Notes: a model not told the origin generated them from the sequence alone. Shown: positions 29,024 through 39,415, counted from the first letter of the stretch. The stretch: DNA of 64,000 bases from Enterobacter wuhouensis (GCF_004331265.1 NZ_SJOO01000004.1:372001-436000); one strand, 5' to 3'. Program-made: numbers and translations.

Positions 29024-29785
29024 ATGCCGATTATTCAGTCTGTTGAACGTGCCTTGCAGATCCTCGACCTGTTCAACGAGCAGGCCACCGAGCTTAAGAT
29101 CACCGACATCAGCAAACTGATGGGGCTGAGCAAGAGTACCCTCCACTCGCTGCTGAAAACCCTGCAGCTTCACGGCTATATCGATCAGAACCCGGAAAAC
29201 GGTAAGTATCGCCTCGGCATGAAGCTGGTCGAGCGCGGCCATTTTGTCGTGGGCTCCATCGATATTCGCCAAAAGGCAAAAGGCTGGCTGACGGAGCTGT
29301 CCCAGCGGACCGGGCAAACCACCCATCTGGGGATCCTGGACGGGCGTGAAGGGGTCTATATCGAGAAGATTGAAGGCAAGCTGGCCGCCATCGCCTATTC
29401 GCGCATCGGCCGCCGCCTGCCGGTTCACGCCACCGCTATCGGCAAGGTGCTGATTGCCTGGCTGGGCGAGGCCGAGCTGAACGCCCTGCTGGAGGGCTAT
29501 CAGTACACCACCTTTACGCCCGCCACCCTCGCGTCTCGCGAAGCGTTAATGAGCGCCCTGACGCAGACCCGCGAGCAGGGTTACGCCCTGGATAGCGAAG
29601 AGAACGAGCAGGGCGTGCGCTGCGTTGCGGTGCCGGTGTGGAACCACGAGTCCCGCGTCATCGCCGCCCTGAGCCTCTCGACCTTGACCTCCCGCGTGGA
29701 CGATGCGGAGCTGGCTAATTTCCGCGAGCAGCTTCAGCAGGCCGGGCTCGCGCTCTCACGCGCCCTGGGCTATGCCGGCTCGTAG
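29024..29785 (+). CDS. xynR: IclR-family regulator, XynR (YagI)-like
   Basis: 253 residues. N-terminal winged helix (residues 1-70: SVERALQILDLF, TDISKLMGLSKSTLHSLLKTL) and C-terminal IclR effector domain (GRRLPVHATAIGKVLIAWL, EENEQGVRCVAVPVW). E. coli XynR controls yagEF and yagGH, the D-xylonate and xyloside genes; the same four genes follow here. It converges with yagH, the two coding ends overlapping by 16 bp. A likely operator is the palindrome in the yagE promoter. The gene begins right after the argI repeat region. Confidence 0.85.
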   Translation: MPIIQSVERALQILDLFNEQATELKITDISKLMGLSKSTLHSLLKTLQLHGYIDQNPENGKYRLGMKLVERGHFVVGSIDIRQKAKGWLTELSQRTGQTTHLGILDGREGVYIEKIEGKLAAIAYSRIGRRLPVHATAIGKVLIAWLGEAELNALLEGYQYTTFTPATLASREALMSALTQTREQGYALDSEENEQGVRCVAVPVWNHESRVIAALSLSTLTSRVDDAELANFREQLQQAGLALSRALGYAGS

Positions 29786-31380
29786 GTGAAGTAGTCGAAG
29801 TCCGCGTGGCAGCCGTCGCCGCTGATGTCCTCGCAGTGCAGCCCCACAAACGCGCCGGTGAAGAAGCCGCGCCCGCCGACGTAGTCATCCGACAGCTTCC
29901 ACGCCTCATAGGTTACCGGCACGTCGTGCCACGTCTCGCCGTCGAACGAGTAGCTGTAGCGGTAGACCAGCGTATCCACGTCCACCCGCAGCCAGATGCT
30001 CTCCGCGCTCTCCGGCACCGGAATCGGCTGCTCGTGCAGCGGCCACGACGGCACGTTGTGGTCGAGCTGAATAACCTTGATGGTTCTGCCCTGCCCCTCC
30101 TCGTAGTCCACAAAGCAGTAGCTCCAGTTTTTGCTGTTGTAGTAGCAGGTCAGCCCCGCGCTCTGCTGGAAGTGGACCGGCGAAAACTGCATCCGCGTCT
30201 CTGAGCGGAAGGCGAAGTGCTGCCAGCGTCGCGCCACGGTCGACTGGGTAAAGGTCGAGTTGAGGGAGTCGTTGCCGTAGAGCCGTAAATAGCCCGGGCG
30301 CGCGGTGAGCGAGCCGAGGGTGTCGTCGAACGGAATGCGCAGGGTCTGCAGCTCCGGGTCAAGCGAACTGGCGTCGAAATCGTCCCGCCAGCTGCTCTGA
30401 ACGGCAGCGGGCTGCTCGGCCACCTGCGGGCCTTTCACGGTCAGCTGCGCGTGCTTGCCGCCTTCCACGTACGGCCAGCCGTCGCGCCACTCAATGCGGG
30501 CGATGCCGGTCTCGCGCCCCAGCGGGCAGTAGCCGCGCCCGCCGGAGGCCAGCAGCGGCACGCCGGGCAGGCGCAGCGGGCGGCTGGTGAGGTAGGCCAT
30601 GTACCACTCTCCGGTGTGGGTCTGCAGCAGCGAGCCGTGTCCGCTCTTCTGCAGCGGGTTCTCCGGCAGGTGCCAGCTGGTCATCATCGTCACGTCCGGG
30701 TGCAGCTCGTACGGCCCGTCAATATTTTTGGAACGCAGCACCACAACCGCGTGCTCGTAGCTGGTGCCGCCCTCGGCCACCATCAGGTAGTACCATCCCG
30801 CGTGGCGATACAGGTGCGCCCCCTCGGTGTAGCAGAGCGGCGTGCCGGTAAATAGCGTTTTGCGCTCGGGCGAGAGGGTGCCGGTCTGCGGGTCAAACGC
30901 CTGCAACACGATGGTGTTGTGCGGGTTACTGTGGTGGCGCGGCCCCCACGGGCGGTAGATATAGTACTTGCGGCCATCGTCGTCGTGAAACAGGGACGGG
31001 TCAAACCCGCCGTTGCCCATCGGGATCGGCTCGCTCCACGGCCCCTCGATGGAGGGTGCGGTGACGAGGTAGTTACGGCCGTTTTTCCACGGCGAGTCGA
31101 CAATCTTCACGTCGGTGTAGAGCAGCCAGAATTTGCCGTCGGCGTAGCTCAGGCACGGCGCCCAAATGCCGCCGGAGTCCGGGTTGCCCTTCATGTCCAG
31201 CATCGACACGCGGTCCAGCGGCGTGCTGACCAGCGACCAGTTTTTCAGGTCGCGGGAGTGGTAGATGCGCACGCCCGGGAACCACTCGAAGGTCGAGGTG
31301 GCGATGTAGTAGTCCTCGCCCTGGCGGCACAGGGACGGGTCCGGGTTGAAGCCGGTGAGTATCGGGTTAGTGATTTCCAT
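29770..31380 (-). CDS. yagH: Glycoside hydrolase family 43 beta-xylosidase
   Basis: 536 residues, usual for GH43 xylosidases with a C-terminal beta-sandwich. Three catalytic acids of the five-bladed propeller can be placed: Asp in GFNPDPSLC near 14, Asp in NGGFDPSLFHDDDG near 130, and Glu in CYTEGAHLYRH near 190. No signal peptide, so it splits imported xylo-oligosaccharides in the cytoplasm. It lies 11 bp after the transporter gene yagG, so they form one operon. Confidence 0.9.
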   Translation of the reverse strand: MEITNPILTGFNPDPSLCRQGEDYYIATSTFEWFPGVRIYHSRDLKNWSLVSTPLDRVSMLDMKGNPDSGGIWAPCLSYADGKFWLLYTDVKIVDSPWKNGRNYLVTAPSIEGPWSEPIPMGNGGFDPSLFHDDDGRKYYIYRPWGPRHHSNPHNTIVLQAFDPQTGTLSPERKTLFTGTPLCYTEGAHLYRHAGWYYLMVAEGGTSYEHAVVVLRSKNIDGPYELHPDVTMMTSWHLPENPLQKSGHGSLLQTHTGEWYMAYLTSRPLRLPGVPLLASGGRGYCPLGRETGIARIEWRDGWPYVEGGKHAQLTVKGPQVAEQPAAVQSSWRDDFDASSLDPELQTLRIPFDDTLGSLTARPGYLRLYGNDSLNSTFTQSTVARRWQHFAFRSETRMQFSPVHFQQSAGLTCYYNSKNWSYCFVDYEEGQGRTIKVIQLDHNVPSWPLHEQPIPVPESAESIWLRVDVDTLVYRYSYSFDGETWHDVPVTYEAWKLSDDYVGGRGFFTGAFVGLHCEDISGDGCHADFDYFTYEPA

Positions 31381-31391
31381 ATTGCCTCCGG

Positions 31392-32774
31392 TTAATGGGA
31401 TGCGGCTGTCGCGGCGTCGGGAACGGCCTCGCCCTGCGCCGCGCGGTGCTTGATCAGCTGCTGGCTGATGGCCTCCACGCGGGCGTCGGTGAGCTTATAA
31501 AACGACAGCATGATGAACATGCCCGCATAGAGCACCACGGGCACCACGCAGAACAGAATTTTGATGGTGGTCAGCACCTCGACCGGCTGCACGCTGCTGC
31601 TGGCGGAGTAGTTCACGTACGCGAGGATCCAGCCCACCACCGCCCCGCCAATCGCCAGGCCAATCTTCAGGCTGAACAGGTAGGTGGAGAACACCAGCCC
31701 GTCGAGGCGGCGACCGCTGCGGCTCTCCTCGTAATCCACCACGTCAGAGGCCATCAGCCACTGAAGCGGCGTGGTGGTGTTAAAGACGAACAGGAACAGG
31801 ATGTTGAGGGCAAAAATGAGCGCGATGTGCTCGGCCGGGGTGATGAAAATCAGCAGGCTGATCAGCGAGTAGGCGACGATGATCCACTTGAAGGCGGTGA
31901 CGCGGTCGAAGCGGCCCAGCAGGCGGGAGGAGCAGAGCGAACCGAACATGGTAGCAAGGCTACCGTAGAGTAAGAACTGGGTCGCCATCTCCGGGTGATC
32001 CATCACGTATTTCACGAAGTAGAGCGTCGCCCCGCCGCGCACCACGTTGGAGCAGGTCGCCATCATCTTGAACGCGCACATGATCCGCCACTGGCTATTG
32101 CCCAGCAGCAGCTTAAGATCTTTCGCCACCGACGAGCCCGGCTGCACCTCAAAGGCGTAGCGCTCTTTGGTGGTGAAGAAGCAGACGTAAAGCAGCACCA
32201 CGCCGCTCAGCCCGAGCACGCACATGGCGCCGAAGTAGCCCACCTGCTCGTCCCCTTTGCCGATGATGCTTACCAGCGGCAGCGCGATGCCGCTGATGGC
32301 GAGCGAGCCCGCCGCCGCCAGGAAGAAGCGCCAGGACTGCAGGGCGTGACGCTCTTTCGGGTCGGCGGTAATGACGCCCGGCATGGCGCAGTACGGCACG
32401 TTAACGAAGGTGTAAACCAGGGTCAGGAGAATGTAGGTCACGCAGGCGTAGATGATTTTGCCCTGCGCGGAGAAGTCCGGCGTGTAGAAGGTCAGCACGC
32501 AGACGATGCCAAACGGGATGGCGCCCCACAGCAGGAACGGGCGGAACTGGCCGTGCCGCGTGCGGGTGCGGTCTACCAGCAGCCCCATCAGCGGGTCGGT
32601 GACGGCGTCGAGCACGCGGGAGACCAAAAACAGCGTGCCCATAATCCCCGCCGACAGGCCGAAGACGTCGGTGTAGAAATAGGCCAGCAGGAACATCGTG
32701 GCCTGCCAGACGAAGCCGCAGGCGGTGTCACCGAGCCCGTAGCCAATTTTGTCTTTCATGGTTAATTGCGTCAT
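31392..32774 (-). CDS. yagG: GPH-family sugar (xyloside) symporter
   Basis: 460 residues with about twelve membrane segments; the N-terminus MKDKIGYGLGDTACGFVWQ and the DAVTDPLMGLLVDRTRTRHGQFRPF loop are signatures of the glycoside-pentoside-hexuronide cation symporter family (MelB, XynB-type). It probably imports xylosides split by YagH. Ends 11 bp before yagH. The 227 bp upstream separates it from yagF and carries that operon's terminator. Confidence 0.9.
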   Translation of the reverse strand: MTQLTMKDKIGYGLGDTACGFVWQATMFLLAYFYTDVFGLSAGIMGTLFLVSRVLDAVTDPLMGLLVDRTRTRHGQFRPFLLWGAIPFGIVCVLTFYTPDFSAQGKIIYACVTYILLTLVYTFVNVPYCAMPGVITADPKERHALQSWRFFLAAAGSLAISGIALPLVSIIGKGDEQVGYFGAMCVLGLSGVVLLYVCFFTTKERYAFEVQPGSSVAKDLKLLLGNSQWRIMCAFKMMATCSNVVRGGATLYFVKYVMDHPEMATQFLLYGSLATMFGSLCSSRLLGRFDRVTAFKWIIVAYSLISLLIFITPAEHIALIFALNILFLFVFNTTTPLQWLMASDVVDYEESRSGRRLDGLVFSTYLFSLKIGLAIGGAVVGWILAYVNYSASSSVQPVEVLTTIKILFCVVPVVLYAGMFIMLSFYKLTDARVEAISQQLIKHRAAQGEAVPDAATAASH

Positions 32775-32955
32775 CAGAATTACACCCTTATGTAGTGTGC
32801 TGAATTACAACATCGTGTTAATGGAGTGTAATGAGCTGCTCAATTAACCAGCAATGGTCATATCTTATTTCCGAATTACGTTATTTTGCTTTTGTGACAC
32901 GGCACGATATATCACAACATATTGTTTATATTGATAAATTACAGAAACGCGAAAG

Positions 32956-32983
32956 CCGTCCGCGGAATATTTCCCGCAGACGG
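32956..32983 (-). terminator. Hairpin after yagF
   Basis: On the minus strand CCGTCTGCGG pairs with CCGCGGACGG (one G-T mismatch) around an 8-base loop, 18 bp past the yagF stop. Probable end of the yagEF transcript. Confidence 0.65.
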
Positions 32984-33001
32984 TTTTATCTCTGAAAATA
33001 A

Positions 33002-34969
33002 TTAAATGCCGAGCGCTTTTTTACCGGCGTTAATTACCTCAATGATTTTATCGGTGTCATAAATACAGCCTTTCCAGGTGCCGCCGCTTACCGACTGCAG
33101 TGCTGCCCACAGCCGGGTATCGTCCGGCAAAAAGTCGTGGGCGTGCAGGTCCGGATGCGTCTGCCGCCGCGCCAGCTCGCGCGCGCCCTCTTCCGGCGTC
33201 AGCGGGTTATCCGGCGTGCCGATGAAGTTTACGCTGCCCGTGAGTGTCAGGCGGTCAACGGCAATCTCGATGATGTCGTTATCGCGCAGCTTGCCAATCG
33301 GCCCGCCCGCCAGCGCCTCCGGCGACACGTGGCCGAAGCAGGCGCCCGTCGACACGCCCGAAAAGCGCGCATCGGTGATGAGCGACACCGTCTTGCCCCA
33401 CGAGATATGCTTGAGCGCGGCGGTGAGCTGGTAGGTCTCTTCCATGCCGGTGCCGGACGGCCCGCCGCCGATCACCACCATGATATCGCCCTGCGCAATC
33501 TCTTCCCGCTTGATGGCCTTAATCGCCTGCGCCTCGGAAACAAACACCCGCACCCGGCCGGTGTGGCGGTAAACGCCATCTTCGCCCACCACCGATGGGT
33601 CGATCGCCGTGGCCTTGATCACCGAACCTTCCGGCGCGATGTTGCCCGTCGGGAAGCAGACCGTCGAGGTCAGCCCTTTCGCTTTTGCCTTCTCCGGCGG
33701 CAGGATCACGTCATCCGGCTCTACGCTGTCCTGCTCGCGCAGGCACTGGCGGAAGCGCGCCCGGCGCTCGGACGCCTGCCACCAGTCGAGGTTCTCGCCC
33801 ACCGTCTGGCCGGTCACGGTCATGGCGTCCAGATGCAGCAGGCCGAGATCGCGCAGGTGGAGCATCACCTCCGGCACGCCGCCCGCGAGGAACGCGCGCA
33901 CGGTCGGGTGATAGTCCGGGCCGTTGGGCAGCACGCTGACCAGGCGCGGCACCCTGCGGTTGACGCGCGTCCAGTGCTCAACGTCCGGGATCGTGCAGCC
34001 CGCCGCGTGGGCGATGGCCGGAATGTGCAGCAGTAAATTGGTGGAGCCGCCGAACGCCGCGTGGATCACCATCGCGTTTTCGATGGCTTTATCGGTGAGG
34101 ATATCACGCGTGGTAATGCCACGGTTATCCAGCTCGCTCACCGCCCGCGCCGACTGGCGGGCAATCTCCAGCCACACCGCCTGCCCGGACGGCGCAAGCG
34201 CAGAGTGCGGCAGCGCCAGGCCCAGCGCCTCCGCGACCACCTGCGAGGTGCCCGCCGTGCCGAGGAACTGACACCCGCCGCCCGGCGACGCGCAAGCGCG
34301 ACAGCCCAACTCGGCGGCCTCCTGCAGGGAGAGTTCGTGGTTGGCAAAGCGCGCGCCGATGGTCTGCACCTTGCCCGCGTCTTCCCCCACCGTTGGCGGC
34401 AACGTCGCCCCGCCCGGCACCAGAATAGTCGGCAGGTTGTGCATCGCGGCCAGCGCAATCATGGTGGCGGGCAGCCCTTTATCGCAGGTTGCCACGCCGA
34501 TCACCGCCCGGCGCGTCGGCAGGGAGCGGATCAGGCGGCGAAACACGATCGCCGCGTCGTTGCGGTACGGCAGGGAATCGAACATGCCGTGCGTGCCCTG
34601 GGAGCGCCCGTCGCACGGATCGCTGACGAAGGCCGCAAACGGGATCCCGCCGTTGCGGGTGATCTCCTTCGCCGCCGCCTGCATCTGCATGCCGATCTCC
34701 CAGTGGCCGGTGTGGTAGCCCAGCGCGACCGGGCGTCCATCTCCGGCGCGGATGCCGCCCTGGGTGCCGATAATCAGCACCTCTTTCCCGGTCAGCCTGT
34801 TGGCATCCCAGCCCATCCCGGCGTTCTGCGTCATGCCGAACAGGTTGCCGCTGGGGGATTCCATCAGCATCTGCGGGGTCAGCGGCAGCGCGCCCTGCGG
34901 CCCCGCCGCGTGGGTGATCACCGCATAAAACGCGTCGTCCTGTGGGGTGAAAATTTTCTCAATGGTCAT
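33002..34969 (-). CDS. yagF: D-xylonate dehydratase (IlvD/Edd family)
   Basis: 655 residues. It dehydrates D-xylonate to 2-keto-3-deoxy-xylonate. Cysteines expected to bind the Fe-S cluster are in [19 protein letters not shown] and [13 protein letters not shown]; the C-terminal half has [14 protein letters not shown] and [12 protein letters not shown], standard for the family. From memory it is nearly the same as E. coli K-12 YagF, start included. It follows yagE by 14 bp, so the two form an operon whose aldolase handles its product. Confidence 0.93.
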   Translation of the reverse strand: MTIEKIFTPQDDAFYAVITHAAGPQGALPLTPQMLMESPSGNLFGMTQNAGMGWDANRLTGKEVLIIGTQGGIRAGDGRPVALGYHTGHWEIGMQMQAAAKEITRNGGIPFAAFVSDPCDGRSQGTHGMFDSLPYRNDAAIVFRRLIRSLPTRRAVIGVATCDKGLPATMIALAAMHNLPTILVPGGATLPPTVGEDAGKVQTIGARFANHELSLQEAAELGCRACASPGGGCQFLGTAGTSQVVAEALGLALPHSALAPSGQAVWLEIARQSARAVSELDNRGITTRDILTDKAIENAMVIHAAFGGSTNLLLHIPAIAHAAGCTIPDVEHWTRVNRRVPRLVSVLPNGPDYHPTVRAFLAGGVPEVMLHLRDLGLLHLDAMTVTGQTVGENLDWWQASERRARFRQCLREQDSVEPDDVILPPEKAKAKGLTSTVCFPTGNIAPEGSVIKATAIDPSVVGEDGVYRHTGRVRVFVSEAQAIKAIKREEIAQGDIMVVIGGGPSGTGMEETYQLTAALKHISWGKTVSLITDARFSGVSTGACFGHVSPEALAGGPIGKLRDNDIIEIAVDRLTLTGSVNFIGTPDNPLTPEEGARELARRQTHPDLHAHDFLPDDTRLWAALQSVSGGTWKGCIYDTDKIIEVINAGKKALGI

Positions 34970-34983
34970 CGTTATCGTCCGGC

Positions 34984-35892
34984 TCAGCAGAGCTTGAGCT
35001 GTTGCAGCAGGGTTTTCAGCTGCGCCTTACGCGGCTCGTCCAGCGCAGAGGCGGGCGGCAGCACGTGCGTGGAAATCGGGCGGCCGCAGAGCACAATCGC
35101 CTCTTTAATGACATTCACAAACGGCGTATCCAGCTGATACATCTGCGGTATTTGCAGTAAGGTCTGATGATACTCAGCCGCTTTCGCCACGTCTTTATCC
35201 CGCCAGGCTTTCAGAAGATTCACCGACACCTGCGGGGCAAAGTTGCCGCTCGCCGAGATCGCCCCGTCGCCGCCGAGCAGCAGGGTATTGAAGAGGTGAT
35301 CGTCGTAGCCGCAGAGCACCGTGAAGTGCGGATGAGCGCCTTTGACGGTGTGGATCATGCTGCGCAGGTGGGCGACGGAGTCGATGGTGTCTTTGATGCC
35401 GATAATATTGCTGCGCGAGTCGGCGAGGGTTTTCACCAGCGTCGGTGTCAGATCCTGCCCGGTCAGCGCCGGGAAGTTATAGAGCATCACCGGCAGCGTG
35501 ACGCTGTCGGCCACCTGCTCGAAATAGCGGATCAGGTTCGCTTCCGACACTTTCCAGTAGTAGGGGTTAATCACCACGATGCCGTCCGCGCCCGCCTGCT
35601 GCGCGTGCTGGCTGAGTTCAATAGTTTCCCGGGCGTTGGTGCCGCCGGTGCCGATCAGGACAGGCACGCGACGATCGACGTGATCGATAGCAAACTGGGC
35701 AATGGCTTTACGCTCTTCGGCGCCTAGCTGGGAGAACTCGCCGCCGCTGCCCAGGAAGAACAGGCCGTCAACGCCTGCTTTGATGAGATCGTCGATCAGC
35801 GCGGCGGTGCCCTGCTTATCGAGCTGGCCGTCGGCGGTAAAGATGGTGGAGACAGGGGGAATGATTCCCGTGAACAACGCGGACTGCGGCAT
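34984..35892 (-). CDS. yagE: 2-keto-3-deoxy sugar acid aldolase (DHDPS/NAL family)
   Basis: 302 residues from [15 protein letters not shown] lies six bases ahead, so the in-frame ATG seven codons earlier is not used. It is a Schiff-base aldolase splitting 2-keto-3-deoxy acids (here probably 2-keto-3-deoxy-xylonate or -gluconate) to pyruvate and an aldehyde. Family marks: [22 protein letters not shown] with the catalytic Tyr, and GIKDTIDS with the Lys. From memory it is almost identical to K-12 YagE. First gene of yagEF, behind a perfect operator-like palindrome. Confidence 0.94.
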   Translation of the reverse strand: MPQSALFTGIIPPVSTIFTADGQLDKQGTAALIDDLIKAGVDGLFFLGSGGEFSQLGAEERKAIAQFAIDHVDRRVPVLIGTGGTNARETIELSQHAQQAGADGIVVINPYYWKVSEANLIRYFEQVADSVTLPVMLYNFPALTGQDLTPTLVKTLADSRSNIIGIKDTIDSVAHLRSMIHTVKGAHPHFTVLCGYDDHLFNTLLLGGDGAISASGNFAPQVSVNLLKAWRDKDVAKAAEYHQTLLQIPQMYQLDTPFVNVIKEAIVLCGRPISTHVLPPASALDEPRKAQLKTLLQQLKLC

Positions 35893-35915
35893 AAGATCTC
35901 CTTGCTGAATCATTT

Positions 35916-35934
35916 TGTTCTACATTATAGAACA
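35916..35934 (-). promoter_or_regulatory. Palindromic operator over the yagE -10 box
   Basis: On the minus strand TGTTCTATAATGTAGAACA is a perfect 7-5-7 inverted repeat that contains TATAAT, with GTTAAA 16 bp upstream as -35. An IclR-family repressor such as the neighbouring XynR binding here would block transcription. Confidence 0.65.
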
Positions 35935-36033
35935 GCGTTCATTAATTTAACGATCATACTATGACGCAGAAAATGGGCAGGTAAATGGGAAGGGAAGAAG
36001 GAGTGTGGGAAATTTAAGCTGGATCACATATTG

Positions 36034-36128
36034 CCCCTCACCCCGGCCCTCTCCCCAAGGGGGCGAGGGGGAAAAGACGGCTCGGAGCAGTCCCCTCTCC
36101 CCTGTGGGGAGAGGGTTAGGGTGAGGGG
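36034..36128. repeat. Two-hairpin palindromic intergenic repeat
   Basis: Outer arms CCCCTCACCCC and GGGTGAGGGG enclose two hairpins of CCCTCTCCCC type, separated by about 25 bp. It lies at the 3' end of tabA, ending 6 bp before its stop. Confidence 0.85.
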
Positions 36129-36134
36129 TAAGGA

Positions 36135-36590
<456 letters not shown>

Positions 36591-36601
36591 TTAACCCTCA
36601 A

Positions 36602-36620
36602 TATAAAACAATGTTTCATT
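36602..36620 (-). promoter_or_regulatory. KdgR-like operator upstream of tabA
   Basis: The minus strand reads AATGAAACATTGTTTTATA, with core TGAAACATTGTTTTA, very close to the enterobacterial KdgR box. It lies 15-33 bp before the tabA start. KdgR governs hexuronate and keto-deoxy acid catabolism. Confidence 0.6.
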
Positions 36621-37076
36621 TTCATCTTTTATACGAGAATCCCGGCTGCCATACCAGCCCTTTTTGGACGAGGTTTGCGCGAGCGCATGTTTATCGGGAA
36701 AGGTGTTAATTTGCTGTTAACCCTGCCCAGGCATTTATGCAGGGGTTATGCATAACCTCGATCAGCGCTTATCGCACGGCTGTTCTAACCTCTTGATCAT
36801 GCTCTCTAATTAACAAAACCCGTTGCCGCCTCACACTTTACTGTTTTGATAATTTGCTCTAAAAAACCATAATTATTTATTGATTTTTCTTAAGTCAAAA
36901 ATAGTTAATTAACTTTCATGCATAGCCATTCTTCACGCCTAAAATAACCATTAAAAATCAGCAACATATAAATATATTACAAATTATAAAAATCCACAAA
37001 ATAATAACAACCTCAAATAATGCCAACAATTCCTGCTTAACCATTCACCGCGCAATAATACCCAATTAATCATTAT

Positions 37077-37116
37077 CTGATTCGAATCATGCAAATGAAA
37101 ACAAACCCCTTAATAT
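37077..37116 (+). promoter_or_regulatory. FNR-dependent-type promoter for arcA
   Basis: CTGAT-TCGA-ATCAT (37,077-37,090) matches the FNR site TTGAT-N4-ATCAA at 8 of 10. TAATAT at 37,111-37,116 is a -10 box whose expected start site (about 37,124) puts the FNR centre near -41, the class II activating position. It fits anaerobic induction of arginine deiminase. Confidence 0.6.
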
Positions 37117-37125
37117 CCGGTTTCG

Positions 37126-37167
37126 CGTGAGCAACATCACATTACGGATTATTTAACCGCCTAGTAT
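37126..37167 (+). promoter_or_regulatory. CRP-dependent-type promoter for arcA
   Basis: CGTGA-GCAACA-TCACA (37,126-37,141) matches the CRP site at 9 of 10. TAGTAT at 37,162-37,167 would give a start near 37,175, placing the CRP centre at about -41 (class II). Confidence 0.55.
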
Positions 37168-37262
37168 GAATCACGAAATCAATTGAGCTTTGCCGCCATG
37201 CAATTAAATACATTACATGGCGCATGCCCTTTTTATTCTGAAAAACAGTTAAAGGAATAATT

Positions 37263-38483
37263 ATGGAAAAGCATTACGTCGGTTCTGAAATTGGTCAATT
37301 GCGTAGCGTTATGCTGCACCGCCCAAATTTAAGTCTTAAACGTTTAACGCCATCGAATTGCCAGGAGCTGCTTTTCGATGACGTGCTCTCGGTTGAGCGG
37401 GCGGGCGAGGAGCATGACATCTTCGCAAACACGCTGCGCGAGCAGGGTGTGGAAGTCCTGCTGTTGACCGACCTTCTGACACAAACCCTTGATATTGCAG
37501 AGGCGAAAGCCTGGCTGCTGGATACGCAAATCTCCGACTATCGCCTCGGGCCGACCTTTGCCGGCGACGTGCGCGGCTGGCTGGCGGATATGCCGCACCG
37601 CGAACTGGCGCGCAGGCTGAGCGGCGGATTAACCTACGGCGAAATTCCGGCGGCCATTAAAAATATGGTGGTGGATACCCACACGGCGAATGATTTTATT
37701 ATGAAGCCGCTGCCGAACCATTTATTTACCCGCGACACCTCGTGCTGGATTTATAACGGCGTCTCCATTAATCCGATGGCGAAAGCTGCGCGTCAGCGTG
37801 AAACCAATAACCTGCGGGCAATATATCGCTGGCACCCGGCGTTTGCCGACGGCGAATTTATTAAGTATTTCGGCGATGAAAATATTAATTACGACCACGC
37901 CACGTTAGAAGGCGGCGACGTATTGGTGATTGGTCGCGGCGCGGTACTGATCGGCATGTCCGAGCGCACCACCCCGCAGGGCGTAGAGTTCCTTGCCAAC
38001 AGCCTGTTCAAGCACCGCCAGGCCGAGCGCGTGATCGCCGTTGAGCTGCCAAAACACCGCTCCTGCATGCACCTCGACACCGTCATGACCCACATCGACG
38101 TGGATACCTTCTCCGTCTACCCGGAAGTGGTGCGTAAGGACGCCCAGTGCTGGACGCTCACCCCGGACGGGCGCGGCGGCCTGCAGCGCACCCAGGAAAC
38201 CGACCTGCTGCACGCCATCGAGAAAGCGCTCGGCATTAGCCAGGTGCGCCTGATCACCACCGGCGGCGACGCCTTTGAAGCGGAACGCGAGCAGTGGAAC
38301 GACGCCAACAACGTGCTGACCATTCGCCCGGGCGTGGTGATCGGCTACGAGCGCAACGTCTGGACCAACGAGAAGTACGACAAAGCGGGCATCACCGTGC
38401 TGCCCATCCCCGGTGATGAACTCGGACGCGGCCGCGGCGGCGCGCGCTGCATGAGCTGCCCGCTTGAACGCGACGGAATTTAA
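37263..38483 (+). CDS. arcA: Arginine deiminase
   Basis: 406 residues. It hydrolyses arginine to citrulline and ammonia, the first step of the ADI pathway that yields ATP and ammonia under anaerobic or acid conditions. The guanidino-modifying fold is marked by [17 protein letters not shown], the catalytic His in [13 protein letters not shown] and the nucleophile Cys in [15 protein letters not shown]. First gene of arcA-arcC-arcB-arcD, as in the Salmonella STM4467-4464 cluster. Not the ArcA of the ArcAB two-component system. Expression is probably FNR- and CRP-driven from the sites upstream. Confidence 0.96.
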   Translation: MEKHYVGSEIGQLRSVMLHRPNLSLKRLTPSNCQELLFDDVLSVERAGEEHDIFANTLREQGVEVLLLTDLLTQTLDIAEAKAWLLDTQISDYRLGPTFAGDVRGWLADMPHRELARRLSGGLTYGEIPAAIKNMVVDTHTANDFIMKPLPNHLFTRDTSCWIYNGVSINPMAKAARQRETNNLRAIYRWHPAFADGEFIKYFGDENINYDHATLEGGDVLVIGRGAVLIGMSERTTPQGVEFLANSLFKHRQAERVIAVELPKHRSCMHLDTVMTHIDVDTFSVYPEVVRKDAQCWTLTPDGRGGLQRTQETDLLHAIEKALGISQVRLITTGGDAFEAEREQWNDANNVLTIRPGVVIGYERNVWTNEKYDKAGITVLPIPGDELGRGRGGARCMSCPLERDGI

Positions 38484-38493
38484 AGGAGCCATC

Positions 38494-39405
38494 ATGGAAC
38501 GAAAACCCACTCTGGTTGTGGCGCTTGGCGGCAACGCGCTGCTCAAGCGCGGCGAGCCGCTGGAAGCGGAGATCCAGCGCCAGAACATCGAGCAGGCCGC
38601 CCGCACCATCGCCGGGCTGACGGAGCAGTGGCGCGTGGTGCTGGTGCACGGCAACGGGCCGCAGGTCGGGCTGCTGGCGCTGCAGAACAGCGCCTACGAC
38701 AAAGTGACGCCCTACCCGCTGGACGTTCTCGGTGCCGAAAGCCAGGGAATGATCGGCTACATGCTCCAGCAGGCGCTGAAAAACAATCTGCCCCAGCGCG
38801 AGGTGAGCGTCCTGCTCACGCAGGTGGAAGTGGACGCCGCCGACCCGGCCTTCCGCAACCCGACTAAGTACATCGGCCCGGTGTACAGCGAAGCCCAGGC
38901 GAAAGCGCTGGCGGCGGAAAAAGGCTGGGTGTTCAAGGCCGACGGCAGCTACGTCCGCCGCGTGGTGCCATCGCCGCAGCCGAAGCGCATCGTTGAGAGC
39001 GACGCCATCACGGCGCTGATTCAGCGCGACCATCTGGTGATCTGCAACGGCGGCGGCGGCGTGCCGGTGGTGGAAAACGCCAACGGCTATCGCGGCGTTG
39101 AGGCGGTGATCGACAAAGACCTCTCCGCCGCCCTGCTGGCGCGCCAGATCGAGGCCGACGCCCTGCTGATCCTGACCGATGCCGACGCGGTGTACCTCGA
39201 CTGGGGCAAGCCGACCCAGCGCCCGCTGGCGCAGGTAACGCCGGAGCTGCTCAGAGGTATGCAGTTCGACGCCGGATCGATGGGGCCGAAAGTGGCCGCC
39301 TGCCGCGAGTTTGTTGAGGCCTGCGGCGGCATTGCCGGGATCGGCGCGCTGGCCGACGGCGCGGAGATCCTCGCGGGCGAGAAAGGCACGTTGATTCGTA
39401 ACTGA
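38494..39405 (+). CDS. arcC: Carbamate kinase
   Basis: 303 residues from the ATG preceded by TAAAGGAGCC, where TAA is the arcA stop 10 bp upstream. It moves phosphate from carbamoyl phosphate to ADP, the ATP-yielding last step of the pathway. Family marks: VVALGGNALLKRG, VVLVHGNGPQVGLLALQN, CNGGGGVPVV, LILTDADAVYLDWG and GSMGPKVAACREF. A palindromic repeat separates it from arcB, which may tune the amounts of the downstream products. Confidence 0.96.
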   Translation: MERKPTLVVALGGNALLKRGEPLEAEIQRQNIEQAARTIAGLTEQWRVVLVHGNGPQVGLLALQNSAYDKVTPYPLDVLGAESQGMIGYMLQQALKNNLPQREVSVLLTQVEVDAADPAFRNPTKYIGPVYSEAQAKALAAEKGWVFKADGSYVRRVVPSPQPKRIVESDAITALIQRDHLVICNGGGGVPVVENANGYRGVEAVIDKDLSAALLARQIEADALLILTDADAVYLDWGKPTQRPLAQVTPELLRGMQFDAGSMGPKVAACREFVEACGGIAGIGALADGAEILAGEKGTLIRN

Positions 39406-39415
39406 GCACCCGTTT

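Larger units (their letters stand above)
36621..37262 (+). promoter_or_regulatory. Long AT-rich control region of the arc operon
   Basis: About 640 bp between tabA and arcA with no credible gene. The left part (36,830-37,070) is very AT-rich with A-tracts, as in H-NS- or IHF-bound DNA. The right part has tandem FNR-like and CRP-like sites, entered separately. AAAGGAATAATT forms the arcA ribosome site. Confidence 0.7.
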
